Source of the DNA: Candidatus Rhodobacter oscarellae
Lineage (GTDB): Bacteria > Pseudomonadota > Alphaproteobacteria > Rhodobacterales > Rhodobacteraceae
Direction: 5' to 3'
Length of the DNA: 64,000 nt
NCBI RefSeq assembly: GCF_001078595.1
Contig: NZ_LFTY01000002.1
Span: 2,537,773 to 2,601,772, forward strand
The notes under the pieces were generated by a model. The model ran no database searches. It was not told the DNA's origin and saw only the letters and a program-made list of their open reading frames with translations. Made by a program: the position numbers and the translations under genes. Below are positions 15,507 through 25,665 of the stretch, in pieces. Position 1 is the first letter of the stretch. Each line of letters starts with the position of its first letter.

Positions 15507-16178
15507 ATGACAGAGATTGACACACTCGAGGCGCTCCTTCGGCGCCGGCATTCCTGCCGCGCCTTCCTGGACACGCCCATTCCCGACGCCACCATAGAGC
15601 GCATCCTGACCACCGCCCAGCGCGTGCCGTCCTGGTGCAATGCGCAGCCCTGGCAGGTGGTCCTGACCCGACCCGACGAGACGGACCGGCTGCGCAAGGC
15701 CTTGCATTCGCACGCGAAAGAAGCCGCGCATGGCTCGGACATCCCGTTTCCCAGCCGTTACGCTGGCGCCTATCAGGATCGCCGCAGGACCTGCGGCTGG
15801 GCGCTCTACGAGGCGGTGGGCGTGGCCAAGGGCGACCGCGACGCCTCGACCAAGCAGATGATGGAGAACTTCCGCCTCTTTGGCGCGCCGCATCTGGCGC
15901 TGATCACCACCGAGGCGGATCTCGGCCCCTATGGCGTGCTGGATTGCGGCGCCTATGTCACCGCCTTCACCCTGGCGGCCGAGGCGCTGGGCGTGGCGTC
16001 CATCCCGCAGGCCGCTCTGGCGGGGTTCTCGCCCTTCCTACGCAACTGGTTCGACCTGCCCGAGCGTCGCCAGATCGTCTGCGGTATATCCTTTGGCTAC
16101 AAGGACTTAGAGCACCCCTCCAACCAGTTCCGCACCGAGCGCGCCGGCCTGGACGAGGTCGTTGACTGGCGCGGATGA
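15507..16178 (+). CDS. Nitroreductase-family FMN oxidoreductase
   Basis: 223 residues. The N-terminal RRRHSCRAFLDTPIP motif is the FMN-phosphate-binding RRSxRxF signature. The segment RVPSWCNAQPWQVVL matches the conserved PSxxNxQPW. The C-terminal CGISFGYKD is the usual Gly-rich closing motif. Such enzymes reduce nitroaromatics, quinones or flavins with NAD(P)H as cytoplasmic homodimers. The physiological substrate is unknown. The gene stands alone, 60 bp before the kinase gene on the same strand. Confidence 0.93.
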   Translation: MTEIDTLEALLRRRHSCRAFLDTPIPDATIERILTTAQRVPSWCNAQPWQVVLTRPDETDRLRKALHSHAKEAAHGSDIPFPSRYAGAYQDRRRTCGWALYEAVGVAKGDRDASTKQMMENFRLFGAPHLALITTEADLGPYGVLDCGAYVTAFTLAAEALGVASIPQAALAGFSPFLRNWFDLPERRQIVCGISFGYKDLEHPSNQFRTERAGLDEVVDWRG

Positions 16179-16198
16179 TTGCGCCCCCGCGCGCGCAC

Positions 16199-16214
16199 CG
16201 CTAAAGCGTTAGCG
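16199..16214. promoter_or_regulatory. Operator-like inverted repeat upstream of the PfkB kinase
   Basis: CGCTAA-AGCG-TTAGCG, 6 bp arms around a CG-containing centre, ends 23 bp before the kinase ATG. The form resembles LacI-family operators that control sugar kinases. No LacI gene is adjacent, so the regulator is unassigned. Confidence 0.35.
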
Positions 16215-16237
16215 CAAACACTACAAAGGACTCTGCG

Positions 16238-17161
16238 ATGATCCTCTGCTGCGGCGAAGCGTTGATTGACATGCTGCCACGGGAAACCAAGGCGGACGAG
16301 CCCGCCTTTATGCCCTATCCCGGCGGCGCGGTGTTTAACACGGCCATTGCACTTGGCCGCCTCGGCGCGCCAAGCTCTTTTGTGTGCGGGCTGTCGAATG
16401 ACTTCTTCGGCGAGATGCTTGTCGAGACGCTGCAAGCCGCCAAGGTCCGCACCGATCTGTCGATCCGCTCTGAGCGGCCAACGACGCTGGCCTTTGTGCG
16501 GCTGGTCGAGGGCCAGGCGACCTACCTGTTCTATGACGAGAACACCGCCATGCGCATGGTCACGCCCCAGGACATGCCCAAGGTCCCAGCCGACGCCGAC
16601 GCCCTGGTTTTTGGCTGCATCTCGCTGATCTCAGAGCCCTGCGCCGCGGCCTATGAGGCGCTGATGAAATCCGGGGCCGAGGCCGGTAAGGTCATCATGA
16701 TCGACCCCAATATCCGGCCAAGCTTTATCACGGACGAGGCGGGCTTTCGGGGCCGCATCAACCGCATGATCGGGATGTCCGACATCGTGAAGCTCTCGGA
16801 CGAGGACCTGGCCTGGCTGGGCGGGCCCGACGAGATGGAGGCCTATGCGGCACAGCTCATCGAGGCCGGCGCGAGCCTGGTCTGCGTCACCGAGGGCGCG
16901 CGCGGTGCGCGTGGGATCACCAAGGATCTCAACGTCTTCGTGGACGCCGAGCCGGTGGAGGTCGTGGACACGGTCGGCGCCGGAGACACGTTCAACGCCG
17001 GTCTTCTGGCCTCGTTGAAGCGCGCCAACCTGCTGACCAAAAACGCCGTGGCCTGCCTTTCCGAGCAGGAGCTGCGCGACGCCCTTACCCTTGGCGCGCG
17101 CGCCGCCGCGGTGACCGTCAGCCGCGCCGGGGCGAACCCGCCATGGGCGCATGAGCTATGA
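16238..17161 (+). CDS. PfkB-family sugar kinase, probably fructokinase
   Basis: 307 residues. The N-terminal ribokinase signature region is [11 protein letters not shown] with the sugar-binding loop [17 protein letters not shown]. The C-terminal signature is [18 protein letters not shown], whose Asp in AGDTF is the catalytic base. Overall similarity of the motifs is to bacterial fructokinases that make fructose-6-phosphate; ribokinase or ketogluconokinase are less likely. AAAGGA lies 8 bp before the ATG. The stop overlaps the dtd start by 4 bp (ATGA), so the two are translationally coupled. Confidence 0.88.
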   Translation: MILCCGEALIDMLPRETKADEPAFMPYPGGAVFNTAIALGRLGAPSSFVCGLSNDFFGEMLVETLQAAKVRTDLSIRSERPTTLAFVRLVEGQATYLFYDENTAMRMVTPQDMPKVPADADALVFGCISLISEPCAAAYEALMKSGAEAGKVIMIDPNIRPSFITDEAGFRGRINRMIGMSDIVKLSDEDLAWLGGPDEMEAYAAQLIEAGASLVCVTEGARGARGITKDLNVFVDAEPVEVVDTVGAGDTFNAGLLASLKRANLLTKNAVACLSEQELRDALTLGARAAAVTVSRAGANPPWAHEL

Positions 17162-17616
17162 GGGCCCTGCTACAACGGGTCTCTGAGGCGCGGGTCAGCG
17201 TCGACGGCGCCATAGTGGGCGAGATCGGGCCGGGGCTCTTGATCCTGGTCTGCGCCATGCAGGGCGATACCGAGGCCGAGGCCGACAAGCTGAGCGCCAA
17301 GATCGCCAAGCTGCGGATCTTCCAGGATGAGGCGGGCAAGATGAACCGCTCGCTTTTGGACACCGGCGGCGGCGCGTTGGTGGTCAGCCAGTTCACCCTG
17401 GCGGCGGACACCTCTCGCGGCAACCGCCCGGGCTTTTCCACCGCAGCGCCGCCCGCCGAGGGCGAGACGCTCTATGAATACTTCGCGGACCAAATCCGCG
17501 CGCAGGGCATAGCGACCGCACAGGGCAAGTTCGGCGCCGATATGAAAGTAGCGTTGACCAATGACGGGCCGGTGACGATCTGGATGGACACGGACGCCCC
17601 TAGCGCCCGGCCTTGA
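17158..17616 (+). CDS. dtd: D-aminoacyl-tRNA deacylase
   Basis: 152 residues, the normal length. DTD hydrolyses D-amino acids (and glycine on tRNA-Ala) from tRNA, protecting translation. The N-terminus [17 protein letters not shown], the SQFTLAADT motif (family SQFTL) and the C-terminal [11 protein letters not shown] (the Gly-cisPro motif, GPVT) are all present. It is coupled to the upstream kinase by a 4 bp overlap. It is convergent with putR. Confidence 0.97.
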   Translation: MRALLQRVSEARVSVDGAIVGEIGPGLLILVCAMQGDTEAEADKLSAKIAKLRIFQDEAGKMNRSLLDTGGGALVVSQFTLAADTSRGNRPGFSTAAPPAEGETLYEYFADQIRAQGIATAQGKFGADMKVALTNDGPVTIWMDTDAPSARP

Positions 17617-17666
17617 ACCTGAGACATCAGGCCAAGGCTGGGCGGCGGGCGCCAGAATCGGCCGCG

Positions 17667-18122
17667 TTACTCGATCGGCACCGCGCTTGATTCCACCACC
17701 GCCTCCATCGCCACGTAGCTGGAGGTTGCGCTGACATGCGGCAGGGTCGAAATCGTCTCGCCCATCACCAGCCGATATTCCGCGATATCGCGCGAGCGGA
17801 CCTTTAGCAGGTAGTCGAACCCGCCCGCGATCATATAGCATTCCTCGATCTCGGGCACCTTGCGCACCGCCGCGTTGAAGGCATCCAGCGCCCGCTCGCG
17901 CGTGTCGTCCAGCCTGACCTCGACGAAGGTGACATGCGGCAGGCCAAGCCGCTCGGGCGACACCATCGCGCGGTAGCCGGTGATCAGCCCAGCCTGTTCC
18001 AGCGCCTTGACCCGCGCGGCGACCGGCGTCTTTGACAGGCCCACCCGCCGCGCCAGCTCGGTGGTGGTCAGGCGCGCGTCGGCGATCAGCTCTTGCAGGA
18101 TCTTCCTATCATACCGGTCCAT
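17667..18122 (-). CDS. putR: Lrp/AsnC-family regulator, probable proline-responsive activator of putA
   Basis: 151 residues. An AsnC-type winged helix (about 17-40, TTTELARRVGLSKTPVAARVKALEQAG) is followed by an AsnC effector/oligomerisation domain. The family member divergent from putA in alphaproteobacteria is PutR, which activates putA in response to proline. Here the two starts are 125 bp apart and putA lacks its own DNA-binding domain, which fits that role. The symbol rests on context. Confidence 0.88.
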   Translation of the reverse strand: MDRYDRKILQELIADARLTTTELARRVGLSKTPVAARVKALEQAGLITGYRAMVSPERLGLPHVTFVEVRLDDTRERALDAFNAAVRKVPEIEECYMIAGGFDYLLKVRSRDIAEYRLVMGETISTLPHVSATSSYVAMEAVVESSAVPIE

Positions 18123-18247
18123 GATGCGCGCTTCGTCCCATTTCCTGGAAATATTCAGCCATTTCGACCACGTTAGTACCGCGATGCGGCCACATCGACC
18201 ACCCGAAATGCGCTACACCGCGCGCAACGCAACCGGAGACGCAGCAC

Positions 18248-21200
18248 ATGGCATTTGAAGCCTTCACCACCGATGCCAAATTCGCCGACGAGGCGACCCT
18301 GCTGGAGGGGCTCATCGCGCAGGCCGCGCTGACGCCCGAGACCCGAGCCGCGATCTCCACCCGCGCCGCCGAGCTGGTGCGCCGCATTCGCGCCGAGGCC
18401 CGCCCCAGCCTGATGGAGCATTTCCTGGGCGAATACGGCCTGTCCAGCCGCGAGGGCGTGGCGCTGATGTGCCTGGCCGAGGCGATGCTGCGGGTGCCCG
18501 ATGCCGAGACCATCGACGCGCTGATCGAGGATAAGATCGCGCCGTCGGATTGGGGCAAGCACATGGGCGAGGCTTCCTCGGCGCTGGTGAACGCTTCGAC
18601 CTGGGCGCTGATGCTGACCGGGCGGGTGCTGGATGACGAGCAGCCCGGCATCGCGGGCGTGCTGCGCGGCGCCATCAAGCGCCTGGGCGAGCCGGTGATC
18701 CGCGCCGCGGTGGGGCGTGCGATGAAGGAGATGGGCCGGCAGTTCGTGCTGGGCGAGGACATCCGCGCCGCTTTGCGCAACGCGCGTGAATACGAGAAGG
18801 CGGGGTTCACCTACAGCTACGACATGCTGGGCGAGGCGGCGATGACCGCGGGCGATGCGGCGCGCTACGCCCGGTCCTATTCGGATGCGATCGCCGCGAT
18901 CGCCTCTGCCTGCGACGGCGGTGACGTGCGCAAGAACCCCGGCATCTCGATCAAGCTCTCGGCGCTGCATCCGCGCTATGAGGTCGCGCAGGAGGCCCGC
19001 GTTATGGCCGAATTGGTGCCGGTGGTACTGCGCCTGGCGCAGCAGGCCCGTGCGGCGAATATGGGGCTGAACATCGACGCCGAGGAACAGGACCGCCTGG
19101 TCCTGTCGCTGAAGGTGATCGAGGCCGTGCTCGCCGATGAGAGCCTCGCGGGCTGGGACGGGTTCGGCGTGGTGGTGCAGGCCTATGGCAAGCGCGCCGG
19201 GCAGGTGATCGACTGGCTCTACGGGACGGCGACGCGGCTTGACCGCCGCGTGATGCTGCGCCTGGTGAAGGGCGCGTATTGGGACACCGAGATGAAGCTT
19301 GCGCAGGTCGAGGGGCATCCCGGCTTCCCGCTCTTTACCGCCAAGGCGGCGACGGATGTAAGCTATGTCGCCCTGGCGCATCGGCTGCTGGGGATGGGGG
19401 ACCGGATCTATCCGCAATTCGCCACGCATAACGCGCATACCGTGGCCGCGATCCTGGAGATGGCGCAGGACGGCGCGGATTTCGAATTCCAACGCCTGCA
19501 TGGCATGGGCGAGCGGCTGCACGACATCGTGCTGCGCGACGCGGGCGGGCGCTGCCGGATCTACGCGCCGGTGGGGGCGCATAAGGACCTCTTGGCCTAT
19601 CTCGTGCGGCGGCTCCTGGAGAACGGGGCGAACAGCTCCTTCGTGAACCAGATCGTGGATGAGGAGGTCTCGCCAGAGGAGATCGCGGCGGACCCGTTTG
19701 ACGCCTCGACCTCGGCCGCGGCGCCCGCGGGCTTGCGACACCCTTCGGCGATCTTCGGCGCGCGGCGCAACTCCACCGGCTTTGACCTGACGGATGCCCA
19801 GACGCTAAGCCAAATCGACGCCGCGCGCCAAGCCGAGCTGCCGAGGACGCCAGAGCCTGCGACGGCGGAAGAGGTGCGGCGGGCCTGCGGCGCCGCGATG
19901 CCTTGGGATGCCAGCGTCGAGGATCGCGCAGCAACGCTGCGCCGCGCCGCGGATCTTTATGAGGCAAACTTCGGGGAGATCTTCGCCACCCTGGCGCGGG
20001 AGGCGGGCAAGACCTGGCTCGACGCGGTGGGTGAGCTGCGCGAGGCGGTGGACTTCCTGCGCTTTTATGCCGATGAGGCCGAGCGCATCCGCCCCGAACC
20101 CCTGGGCACCATTGCCGCCATCTCGCCCTGGAACTTCCCGCTGGCGATCTTCACCGGGCAGATCGCCGCCGCGCTGGCCGCGGGCAATGCGGTGCTGGCC
20201 AAGCCCGCCGAGCAAACCCCGAGGATCGCAGCCCTTGGCGCCGCCCTGCTGCACGAGGCCGGGGTGCCCGCGGACGCGCTGCAGCTTCTCGCCGGGGACG
20301 GCGGCACCGTGGGCGCCGCGATCACCTCTGACAGCCGCGTTGACGGCGTGGTCTTCACCGGCTCCACCGAGACCGCCAAGATCATCCAGCGCGCCATGGC
20401 CCAGCACCTTGCCCCTGGCGCGCCGCTGATCGCCGAGACCGGCGGGCTGAACGCGATGATAGTGGACAGCACCGCCCTGCCCGAGCAGGCGGTGCGCGAC
20501 ATCGTCGCCTCGGCCTTCCAATCCGCGGGGCAGCGCTGCTCTGCCCTGCGCTGCCTTTACGTGCAGGAGGACGTGGCCGAGCCGATGATCCAGATGATCA
20601 AGGGCGCGATGGACCAGCTCACCGTGGGCGACCCCTGGGATCTGGCCACCGATGTGGGCCCGGTGATCGACCAGGAGGCCTATGATGGGATCGCGGGCTA
20701 CGTGCGCGAGAAGCGCCGGGCGGGCAAGGTCATGCACTCGATTGGGTCGGCGCCGAACGGGCTCTTCGTGCCGCCAACGCTGATCGCGGTGGATGGGATC
20801 GCGCAGATGGAGCGCGAGATCTTCGGCCCGGTGCTGCATATGGCGACCTTCCCGGCCGAGGGCATCGACGACGTGATCGCAGCGGTGAACGCCACCGGTT
20901 ACGGGCTGACATTCGGGCTGCACACCCGCATCGACAGCCGGGTGCAGGAGATCGCCGACGGCGTCGCGGCGGGTAACGTCTATGTCAACCGCAACCAGAT
21001 CGGCGCGGTTGTGGGCAGCCAGCCTTTCGGCGGCGAGGGGCTCTCTGGCACCGGACCCAAGGCGGGCGGGCCGCTCTATCTGCGGCGCCTTGCCGCCCGC
21101 GCGGCGTCGGACCACGCGCCGCAGATCGGCGAGCTTCCGGGTCCAACCGGCGAGGCCAATCGATATGGGCTGCTACCGCGCGGGCCGATCCTATGCGCCG

Positions 21201-21487
21201 GGCCCGGTCAGGACGCCATGGACCGGCAGGCCGCCGCTGTGCGCCGCTTGGGCGGTGCCGCGCGGGTGGCCGAGGTCCAACCGCATGATCTGGTGAAGGG
21301 CGACTACGCTGCGGTGATCTATTGGGGCGAGGACGAACGCGCCTACGCCCAGGCCCTTGCAGACCGTCCCGGCCCGCTGGTGCCGCTGATCACCGGGCAG
21401 CCCGACTTGGCACATGTTATGCACGAGCGGCACCTATGCATTGACACGACCGCGGCTGGCGGCAACGCAGCGCTTTTGGCCGGGTAA
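18248..21487 (+). CDS. putA: Bifunctional proline dehydrogenase / glutamate-semialdehyde dehydrogenase
   Basis: Oxidises proline to glutamate in two steps with FAD and NAD+. 1079 residues: there is no N-terminal ribbon-helix-helix, so regulation is external. The FAD-binding proline dehydrogenase barrel spans about 130-460 with RLVKGAYWDTEMK near residue 338. The aldehyde dehydrogenase domain spans about 530-960 with general base E730 (IAETGG) and catalytic C764 (AGQRCSALR). A C-terminal tail of about 110 residues is the usual lid-like region. It is divergent from putR and followed by palindrome module copy 3. Confidence 0.97.
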   Translation: MAFEAFTTDAKFADEATLLEGLIAQAALTPETRAAISTRAAELVRRIRAEARPSLMEHFLGEYGLSSREGVALMCLAEAMLRVPDAETIDALIEDKIAPSDWGKHMGEASSALVNASTWALMLTGRVLDDEQPGIAGVLRGAIKRLGEPVIRAAVGRAMKEMGRQFVLGEDIRAALRNAREYEKAGFTYSYDMLGEAAMTAGDAARYARSYSDAIAAIASACDGGDVRKNPGISIKLSALHPRYEVAQEARVMAELVPVVLRLAQQARAANMGLNIDAEEQDRLVLSLKVIEAVLADESLAGWDGFGVVVQAYGKRAGQVIDWLYGTATRLDRRVMLRLVKGAYWDTEMKLAQVEGHPGFPLFTAKAATDVSYVALAHRLLGMGDRIYPQFATHNAHTVAAILEMAQDGADFEFQRLHGMGERLHDIVLRDAGGRCRIYAPVGAHKDLLAYLVRRLLENGANSSFVNQIVDEEVSPEEIAADPFDASTSAAAPAGLRHPSAIFGARRNSTGFDLTDAQTLSQIDAARQAELPRTPEPATAEEVRRACGAAMPWDASVEDRAATLRRAADLYEANFGEIFATLAREAGKTWLDAVGELREAVDFLRFYADEAERIRPEPLGTIAAISPWNFPLAIFTGQIAAALAAGNAVLAKPAEQTPRIAALGAALLHEAGVPADALQLLAGDGGTVGAAITSDSRVDGVVFTGSTETAKIIQRAMAQHLAPGAPLIAETGGLNAMIVDSTALPEQAVRDIVASAFQSAGQRCSALRCLYVQEDVAEPMIQMIKGAMDQLTVGDPWDLATDVGPVIDQEAYDGIAGYVREKRRAGKVMHSIGSAPNGLFVPPTLIAVDGIAQMEREIFGPVLHMATFPAEGIDDVIAAVNATGYGLTFGLHTRIDSRVQEIADGVAAGNVYVNRNQIGAVVGSQPFGGEGLSGTGPKAGGPLYLRRLAARAASDHAPQIGELPGPTGEANRYGLLPRGPILCAGPGQDAMDRQAAAVRRLGGAARVAEVQPHDLVKGDYAAVIYWGEDERAYAQALADRPGPLVPLITGQPDLAHVMHERHLCIDTTAAGGNAALLAG

Positions 21488-21548
21488 CGGCGCGTACGGT
21501 AAAGGCAGGGTGCCGGCCAAGCGGCGCGCTTGGAGTTCTTGGCTGGGC

Positions 21549-21690
21549 CAAATCTCTTGCAAGAGATTTGCACTTTCCTTCCAAGGAAAGTGGGCCCGCA
21601 AGCGGCAAGGGAGTGCGATTAAGGCATCATTTTCGGGTCGCGCTGAAGAAACTCTTGCAAGAGTTTCGCAATTTTCTTGCAAGAAAATTG
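21549..21690 (+). repeat. Palindrome module, copy 3 (full)
   Basis: P1 21549-21570 (arm CAAATCTCTT, centre GC), P2 21571-21592 (arm CACTTTCCTT, centre CC), a spacer of 55 bp, P3 21648-21667 (arm GAAACTCTT, centre GC) and P4 21669-21690 (arm CAATTTTCTT, centre GC). The spacer starts GGCCCGC and ends TTCGGGTCGCGCTGAA. It begins 62 bp after the putA stop. The rest of the spacer up to 21941 holds no gene. Confidence 0.93.
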
Positions 21691-21941
21691 TGCCGTACCA
21701 AGATCCGCCGAGGCCACAAGCAGCGCTTCAGCGCCCTGCCAATAAGACCCACATTTTGACCGATCCACTTATATTGTTGCCCCCCAAGCAACCATTATCT
21801 CAGTTTGCGGCACAAAGCGCCGAAGAGCTCTCGATTATCCGCCACAATGAAACCGCAATATTACCCTCACACGTCCCGATTGCACCCTAATCCCGCCGCA
21901 GTATCTTTAGAAATCTGATCCAACAGCGGGGTGTTGGAGAA

Positions 21942-22658
21942 ATGATGCGGAAGATACTATTAATGGCAGCGACTTGCGCGAGCCTCGCGCTGCCGACCGG
22001 AGCTCTGGCGCAAGACCGGACACCGGAACGATCCAACGTCACAGGCTGGGAGGCCGTGGGCAAACTGACCATCGCCAACCGCGCGATGTGCACCGGCGCC
22101 TTGATCGCCCCCGACCTTGTGCTGACAGCCGCGCATTGCCTTTACGATCCCTATAGCGGGCGCAGCGTGCGCCCCCGCAAGATCCGCTTTGAGGCGGGGC
22201 TGACCGGCGGCAACGCCAAGGCCGCGCGCTCGGTGATCAAGGCCGTGGAGCATCCCAGCTACCGGCACAACCACGGCGGCGCGAACGACCCCAGCGTGGA
22301 TATCGCAATCCTGAAGCTCGACAGCCCGATCAGCGGCGCCGAGATTCAACCCTTCGCGACCGATGCGCGCCCCGAGAAGGGCGACGCGCTGGGCGTGATC
22401 TCTTACACCCATCTGCGCCGCGACACGCCGCTCTGGCAGCACCCCTGTGACGTGCTGGCCAAGAAGGGCGACGTGCTGGTGATGAACTGCGAGGTGGATT
22501 TTGGCGCCTCCGGGGCCCCTGTGTTCGCCGTGCAGGGCGGGTCGCGCCCGCGGCTGGTCTCGGTGATTTCTTCGAAGGCCGCCCTGGGCGACCGCCCGGT
22601 CTCGGTCGGCACGATCATCGACAGCGCGCTGGCGCTGCTGCTGCAGCGGGCGGGATAG
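21942..22658 (+). CDS. Secreted trypsin-like serine protease (S1 family)
   Basis: 238 residues with a Sec signal peptide (about 1-24, ending ALAQ). The triad is complete: H65 in LTAAHC, D120 in DIAILK and S190 in GASGAP. Cys50/Cys66 match the conserved His-loop disulfide. The oxyanion motif is GASGAP instead of the classical GDSGGP, as in many bacterial V8/trypsin-like peptidases. It is probably periplasmic or secreted, with unknown target. A second ATG one codon later (21945) is possible. It stands alone between the putA spacer and cobT. Confidence 0.9.
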   Translation: MMRKILLMAATCASLALPTGALAQDRTPERSNVTGWEAVGKLTIANRAMCTGALIAPDLVLTAAHCLYDPYSGRSVRPRKIRFEAGLTGGNAKAARSVIKAVEHPSYRHNHGGANDPSVDIAILKLDSPISGAEIQPFATDARPEKGDALGVISYTHLRRDTPLWQHPCDVLAKKGDVLVMNCEVDFGASGAPVFAVQGGSRPRLVSVISSKAALGDRPVSVGTIIDSALALLLQRAG

Positions 22659-22781
22659 CCCATCCGCCAAGCCAAGGAACTGACGCCGATTGGCGGGGCC
22701 GCAATCACTTGGGCGGCCGTTTTTCCCTCTGGATTCTCGCGCCGCGCCGCTAGATAACGGGCACGCAAGAGGATCCCGTTC

Positions 22782-24656
22782 ATGGCGAAACCAACCGACA
22801 ACCCTGCCGACCCGTTCAAGAAGGCGCTTGCCGAGGCGACCCGGGTCTTGGCCGACGAGCCCGAGTTGAATGTAAGCTTCACCGTGGACCCTCCGGGGCT
22901 CTCACAGGAGCAGATGCGCCTGCCGCAGGTCTCGCGCCGCATGACCCGCGAGGAGGTGCTGCTGGCGCGCGGCACGGCGGATGCCTACGCCATGCGGATG
23001 CGCTTTCACGATCCCTCCACCTCGGCGCGCTATGCCCCGCAGGGGCAGATGGCCCGCGACATCTACGAGGCGATGGAGACCGCCCGCTGCGAGGCCGTGG
23101 GCGCCCGCGCCATGCCCGGCACCGCCTCTAACATCGACGCCAAGATCGAGAACGAGGCCAGCCGCAAGGGCTACTCCGCGCTCACCAACATGTCCGAGGC
23201 GCCGCTGCCTGTGGCCGCGGGCTATCTGGTGCGCCACCTGGCCACCGGGCGCGACCTGCCCAAGGACGCCGAGCACGTGCTGGATCTCTGGCGCGAGTTC
23301 ATCGAGGGCAATTGCGGCGAGACGCTGGATGACCTGGACGCGGTGCTGGAAGACCAGGCGACCTTCGCAAAATTCGCCCGCCAGATGATCGACGATTTGG
23401 GCTATGGCGACCAGCTGGGCGACGACCCCGACGAGTTCGACGACGAGAGCCAGGACGAGGCCTCCGAGGAGGAAGACGACGAGCAGGACAGCACCGGCAA
23501 CGAGGAAGACGACAGCCAAGAGGACAGCGACGCGAACCCCGAGGACGCCCAGGAAGACACCCAGGACGCGCAGGAGGCCTCGGTCACTCTGGACGACATG
23601 GCCGATGCCGAGATGGCCGACGAGGCGGAGATGCCCGAGGGCGACATGCCGTTGGAGCCGCCGCCCCCTGCCCCGCATTCCGAGGCCGATCCCGACTATG
23701 CCGTCTACCAGACCGACAATGACGAAGAGATCAAGGCCGAGGACCTGGCCGAGCCGCAGGAGCTTGAGCGCCTACGCGCCTATCTCGACCAGCAGCTTGA
23801 GCCCCTAAAAGGCGCCGTGTCGCGGCTGGCCAACAAGCTGCAGCGGCGCCTGCAGGCGCAGCAGAACCGCTCTTGGCTGTTTGATCTCGAGGAAGGCATC
23901 CTGGATGCCGGCCGCCTCGCGCGCGTTGTGGCCAACCCCACCACGCCGTTAAGCTTTAAGATCGAGAAGGACACAGAGTTCCGCGACACCTGCGTGACTT
24001 TGCTGCTGGATAACTCGGGCTCGATGCGCGGGCGCCCGATCAGCATCGCCGCGATCTGCGCCGACGTGCTGGCGCGCACCCTGGAGCGCTGCCAGGTCAA
24101 GGTCGAGATCCTAGGCTTCACCACCCGCGCCTGGAAGGGCGGGCTATCCCGCGAGGCCTGGCTGGCCGAGGGCCGCCCGCAGACGCCAGGCCGCCTGAAC
24201 GATCTGCGCCACATCATCTATAAGGCGGCGGACGCGCCGTGGCGGCGCTCGCGCGACAATCTGGGCCTGATGATGAAAGAGGGCCTGCTGAAGGAAAACA
24301 TCGACGGTGAGGCGCTGGAGTGGGCGCATCGGCGCATGATCGGGCGGCCTGAGGCGCGCAAGATTCTGATGGTGATCTCGGACGGCGCGCCGGTGGACGA
24401 TTCCACGCTCAGCGTGAACCCCGCGAACTACCTGGAAAAGCACCTGCGCGACGTGATCGGCATGGTCGAAAAGCGCAAGCAGGTGGAGCTCTTGGCCATC
24501 GGCATCGGCCATGACGTGACGCGGTATTATGACCGTGCCGTGACGATCACCGATGTCGAGCAGCTTGCCGGTGCCATCACCGAGCAGCTGGCCGCGCTCT
24601 TTGACACTGACCCGCGCGCGCGGGCGCGCGTGATGGGGATGAAGCGGGCCGGATAG
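22782..24656 (+). CDS. cobT: Cobaltochelatase subunit CobT
   Basis: CobT with CobS forms the AAA+ chaperone part that drives CobN to insert cobalt into hydrogenobyrinic acid diamide in aerobic B12 synthesis. 624 residues: a helical N-terminal domain, a strongly acidic Asp/Glu-rich middle (about 213-300), and a C-terminal von Willebrand A domain. The VWA MIDAS motif is [10 protein letters not shown] near residue 408, with a later SDGAP. cobS and cobN are not in the window. Length and layout are normal. Confidence 0.96.
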   Translation: MAKPTDNPADPFKKALAEATRVLADEPELNVSFTVDPPGLSQEQMRLPQVSRRMTREEVLLARGTADAYAMRMRFHDPSTSARYAPQGQMARDIYEAMETARCEAVGARAMPGTASNIDAKIENEASRKGYSALTNMSEAPLPVAAGYLVRHLATGRDLPKDAEHVLDLWREFIEGNCGETLDDLDAVLEDQATFAKFARQMIDDLGYGDQLGDDPDEFDDESQDEASEEEDDEQDSTGNEEDDSQEDSDANPEDAQEDTQDAQEASVTLDDMADAEMADEAEMPEGDMPLEPPPPAPHSEADPDYAVYQTDNDEEIKAEDLAEPQELERLRAYLDQQLEPLKGAVSRLANKLQRRLQAQQNRSWLFDLEEGILDAGRLARVVANPTTPLSFKIEKDTEFRDTCVTLLLDNSGSMRGRPISIAAICADVLARTLERCQVKVEILGFTTRAWKGGLSREAWLAEGRPQTPGRLNDLRHIIYKAADAPWRRSRDNLGLMMKEGLLKENIDGEALEWAHRRMIGRPEARKILMVISDGAPVDDSTLSVNPANYLEKHLRDVIGMVEKRKQVELLAIGIGHDVTRYYDRAVTITDVEQLAGAITEQLAALFDTDPRARARVMGMKRAG

Positions 24657-24657
24657 G

Positions 24658-25521
24658 ATGCTGCTGCCCGCCGCGCTGGCGCTCTTTGCGGGGGCATGCT
24701 TTGGCTTGACCGCGCATATTCAGCGGGCGGCCTTGGTCGGCGCGGATATTCGCATCGGCACTTTCGTCAGCCTAGCAAGCATGGCAGCGCTCTCATGGGT
24801 CCTGGCGCCGTTCCTGGTGGATCCGGCTTGGTGGAGCTCCCGTGCGGTCTGGATTTTCGCGCTCTGCGGGCTCATGTTCCCGGCGCTCAGCCAAACGCTA
24901 CAGATCCTGGGCGTGGCCAAGGTTGGCCCCACCCTGACATCCGCGATGGGGTCGGTCGCGCCATTTTTTGCGGCACTTCCAGCAGTGCTCTTTCTGGGCG
25001 AGGCGATGAGTGTGCAGATCGCGCTTGGTATGTCGGTCGTCGTCTTGGGGCTGATGCTGTCGGCCTTATCGGCGGGCGCGCCAAGCAGCCGAGACTGGTC
25101 ACTCCTCGCCCTGCTGATCCCGGTCGGGGCCTCGGCGGCGCGAGGCCTGACCCAGCCCATCACGAAATTCGGCATGTTGGAGGTGCCAAGCCCGTTCTTC
25201 GCCACACTCGTGATGGTTTCGGTCTCTTCCGCGGTGGTCTCGCTGCGGCTGATCGGACGGCGGGCACCTGAGGCACGGGCAACTCCGCGGGGCATCGCGC
25301 TGTTTGCGGTCAATGGCATCATAAACGGGCTGGGGATTCTAGCGTTGCTTCTGGCGATCAACCTCAGCGCTGTCACAATCGCCGCGCCGCTGGCCACCAC
25401 TGCGCCGCTTTGGACGTTGGTGTTCGGGGCGTTGTTCTTCCGGACGGAAGTCATCCGACCGCGCCAATGGGCGTTCTCGCTGCTGGTGGTGCTGGGTGTG
25501 GTGCTGATCGTGGCGCGCTAA
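24658..25521 (+). CDS. EamA/DMT-family transporter
   Basis: 287 residues with ten hydrophobic segments arranged as two EamA repeats (about 1-135 and 145-287), the DMT-superfamily design. The first repeat has LSQTLQILGVAKVGPTLTSAMGSVAPFFAALPAVLFLGE and the second LSAVTIAAPLATTAPLWTLVFGALFF split across its last helices. The substrate is unknown; relatives export metabolites or amino acids. It starts one base after the cobT stop, so it is probably co-transcribed. No link to B12 is implied by that. Confidence 0.87.
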   Translation: MLLPAALALFAGACFGLTAHIQRAALVGADIRIGTFVSLASMAALSWVLAPFLVDPAWWSSRAVWIFALCGLMFPALSQTLQILGVAKVGPTLTSAMGSVAPFFAALPAVLFLGEAMSVQIALGMSVVVLGLMLSALSAGAPSSRDWSLLALLIPVGASAARGLTQPITKFGMLEVPSPFFATLVMVSVSSAVVSLRLIGRRAPEARATPRGIALFAVNGIINGLGILALLLAINLSAVTIAAPLATTAPLWTLVFGALFFRTEVIRPRQWAFSLLVVLGVVLIVAR

Positions 25522-25665
25522 CGTCTTGGCCGGGCGCCAATCGCCCGATGTCGCGCCAAAGGCGCGCAAGGGCTCATAAAGCGTGCGCAAAGCGCACTCC
25601 TTTTAACAACTCCCCCTGGAAACCCCGTAGCAACAGCGCCAATCTGGCAAAAAAGGAGTCGCCCC

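Noticed and set aside
18173-19741. A 522-codon open frame opposite putA
   Set aside because: Antisense shadow of the proline dehydrogenase domain; His/Gln/Arg-rich with no recognisable motif.
19805-21115. A 436-codon open frame opposite the aldehyde dehydrogenase part of putA
   Set aside because: Shadow frame; the sense strand has the conserved Glu and Cys.
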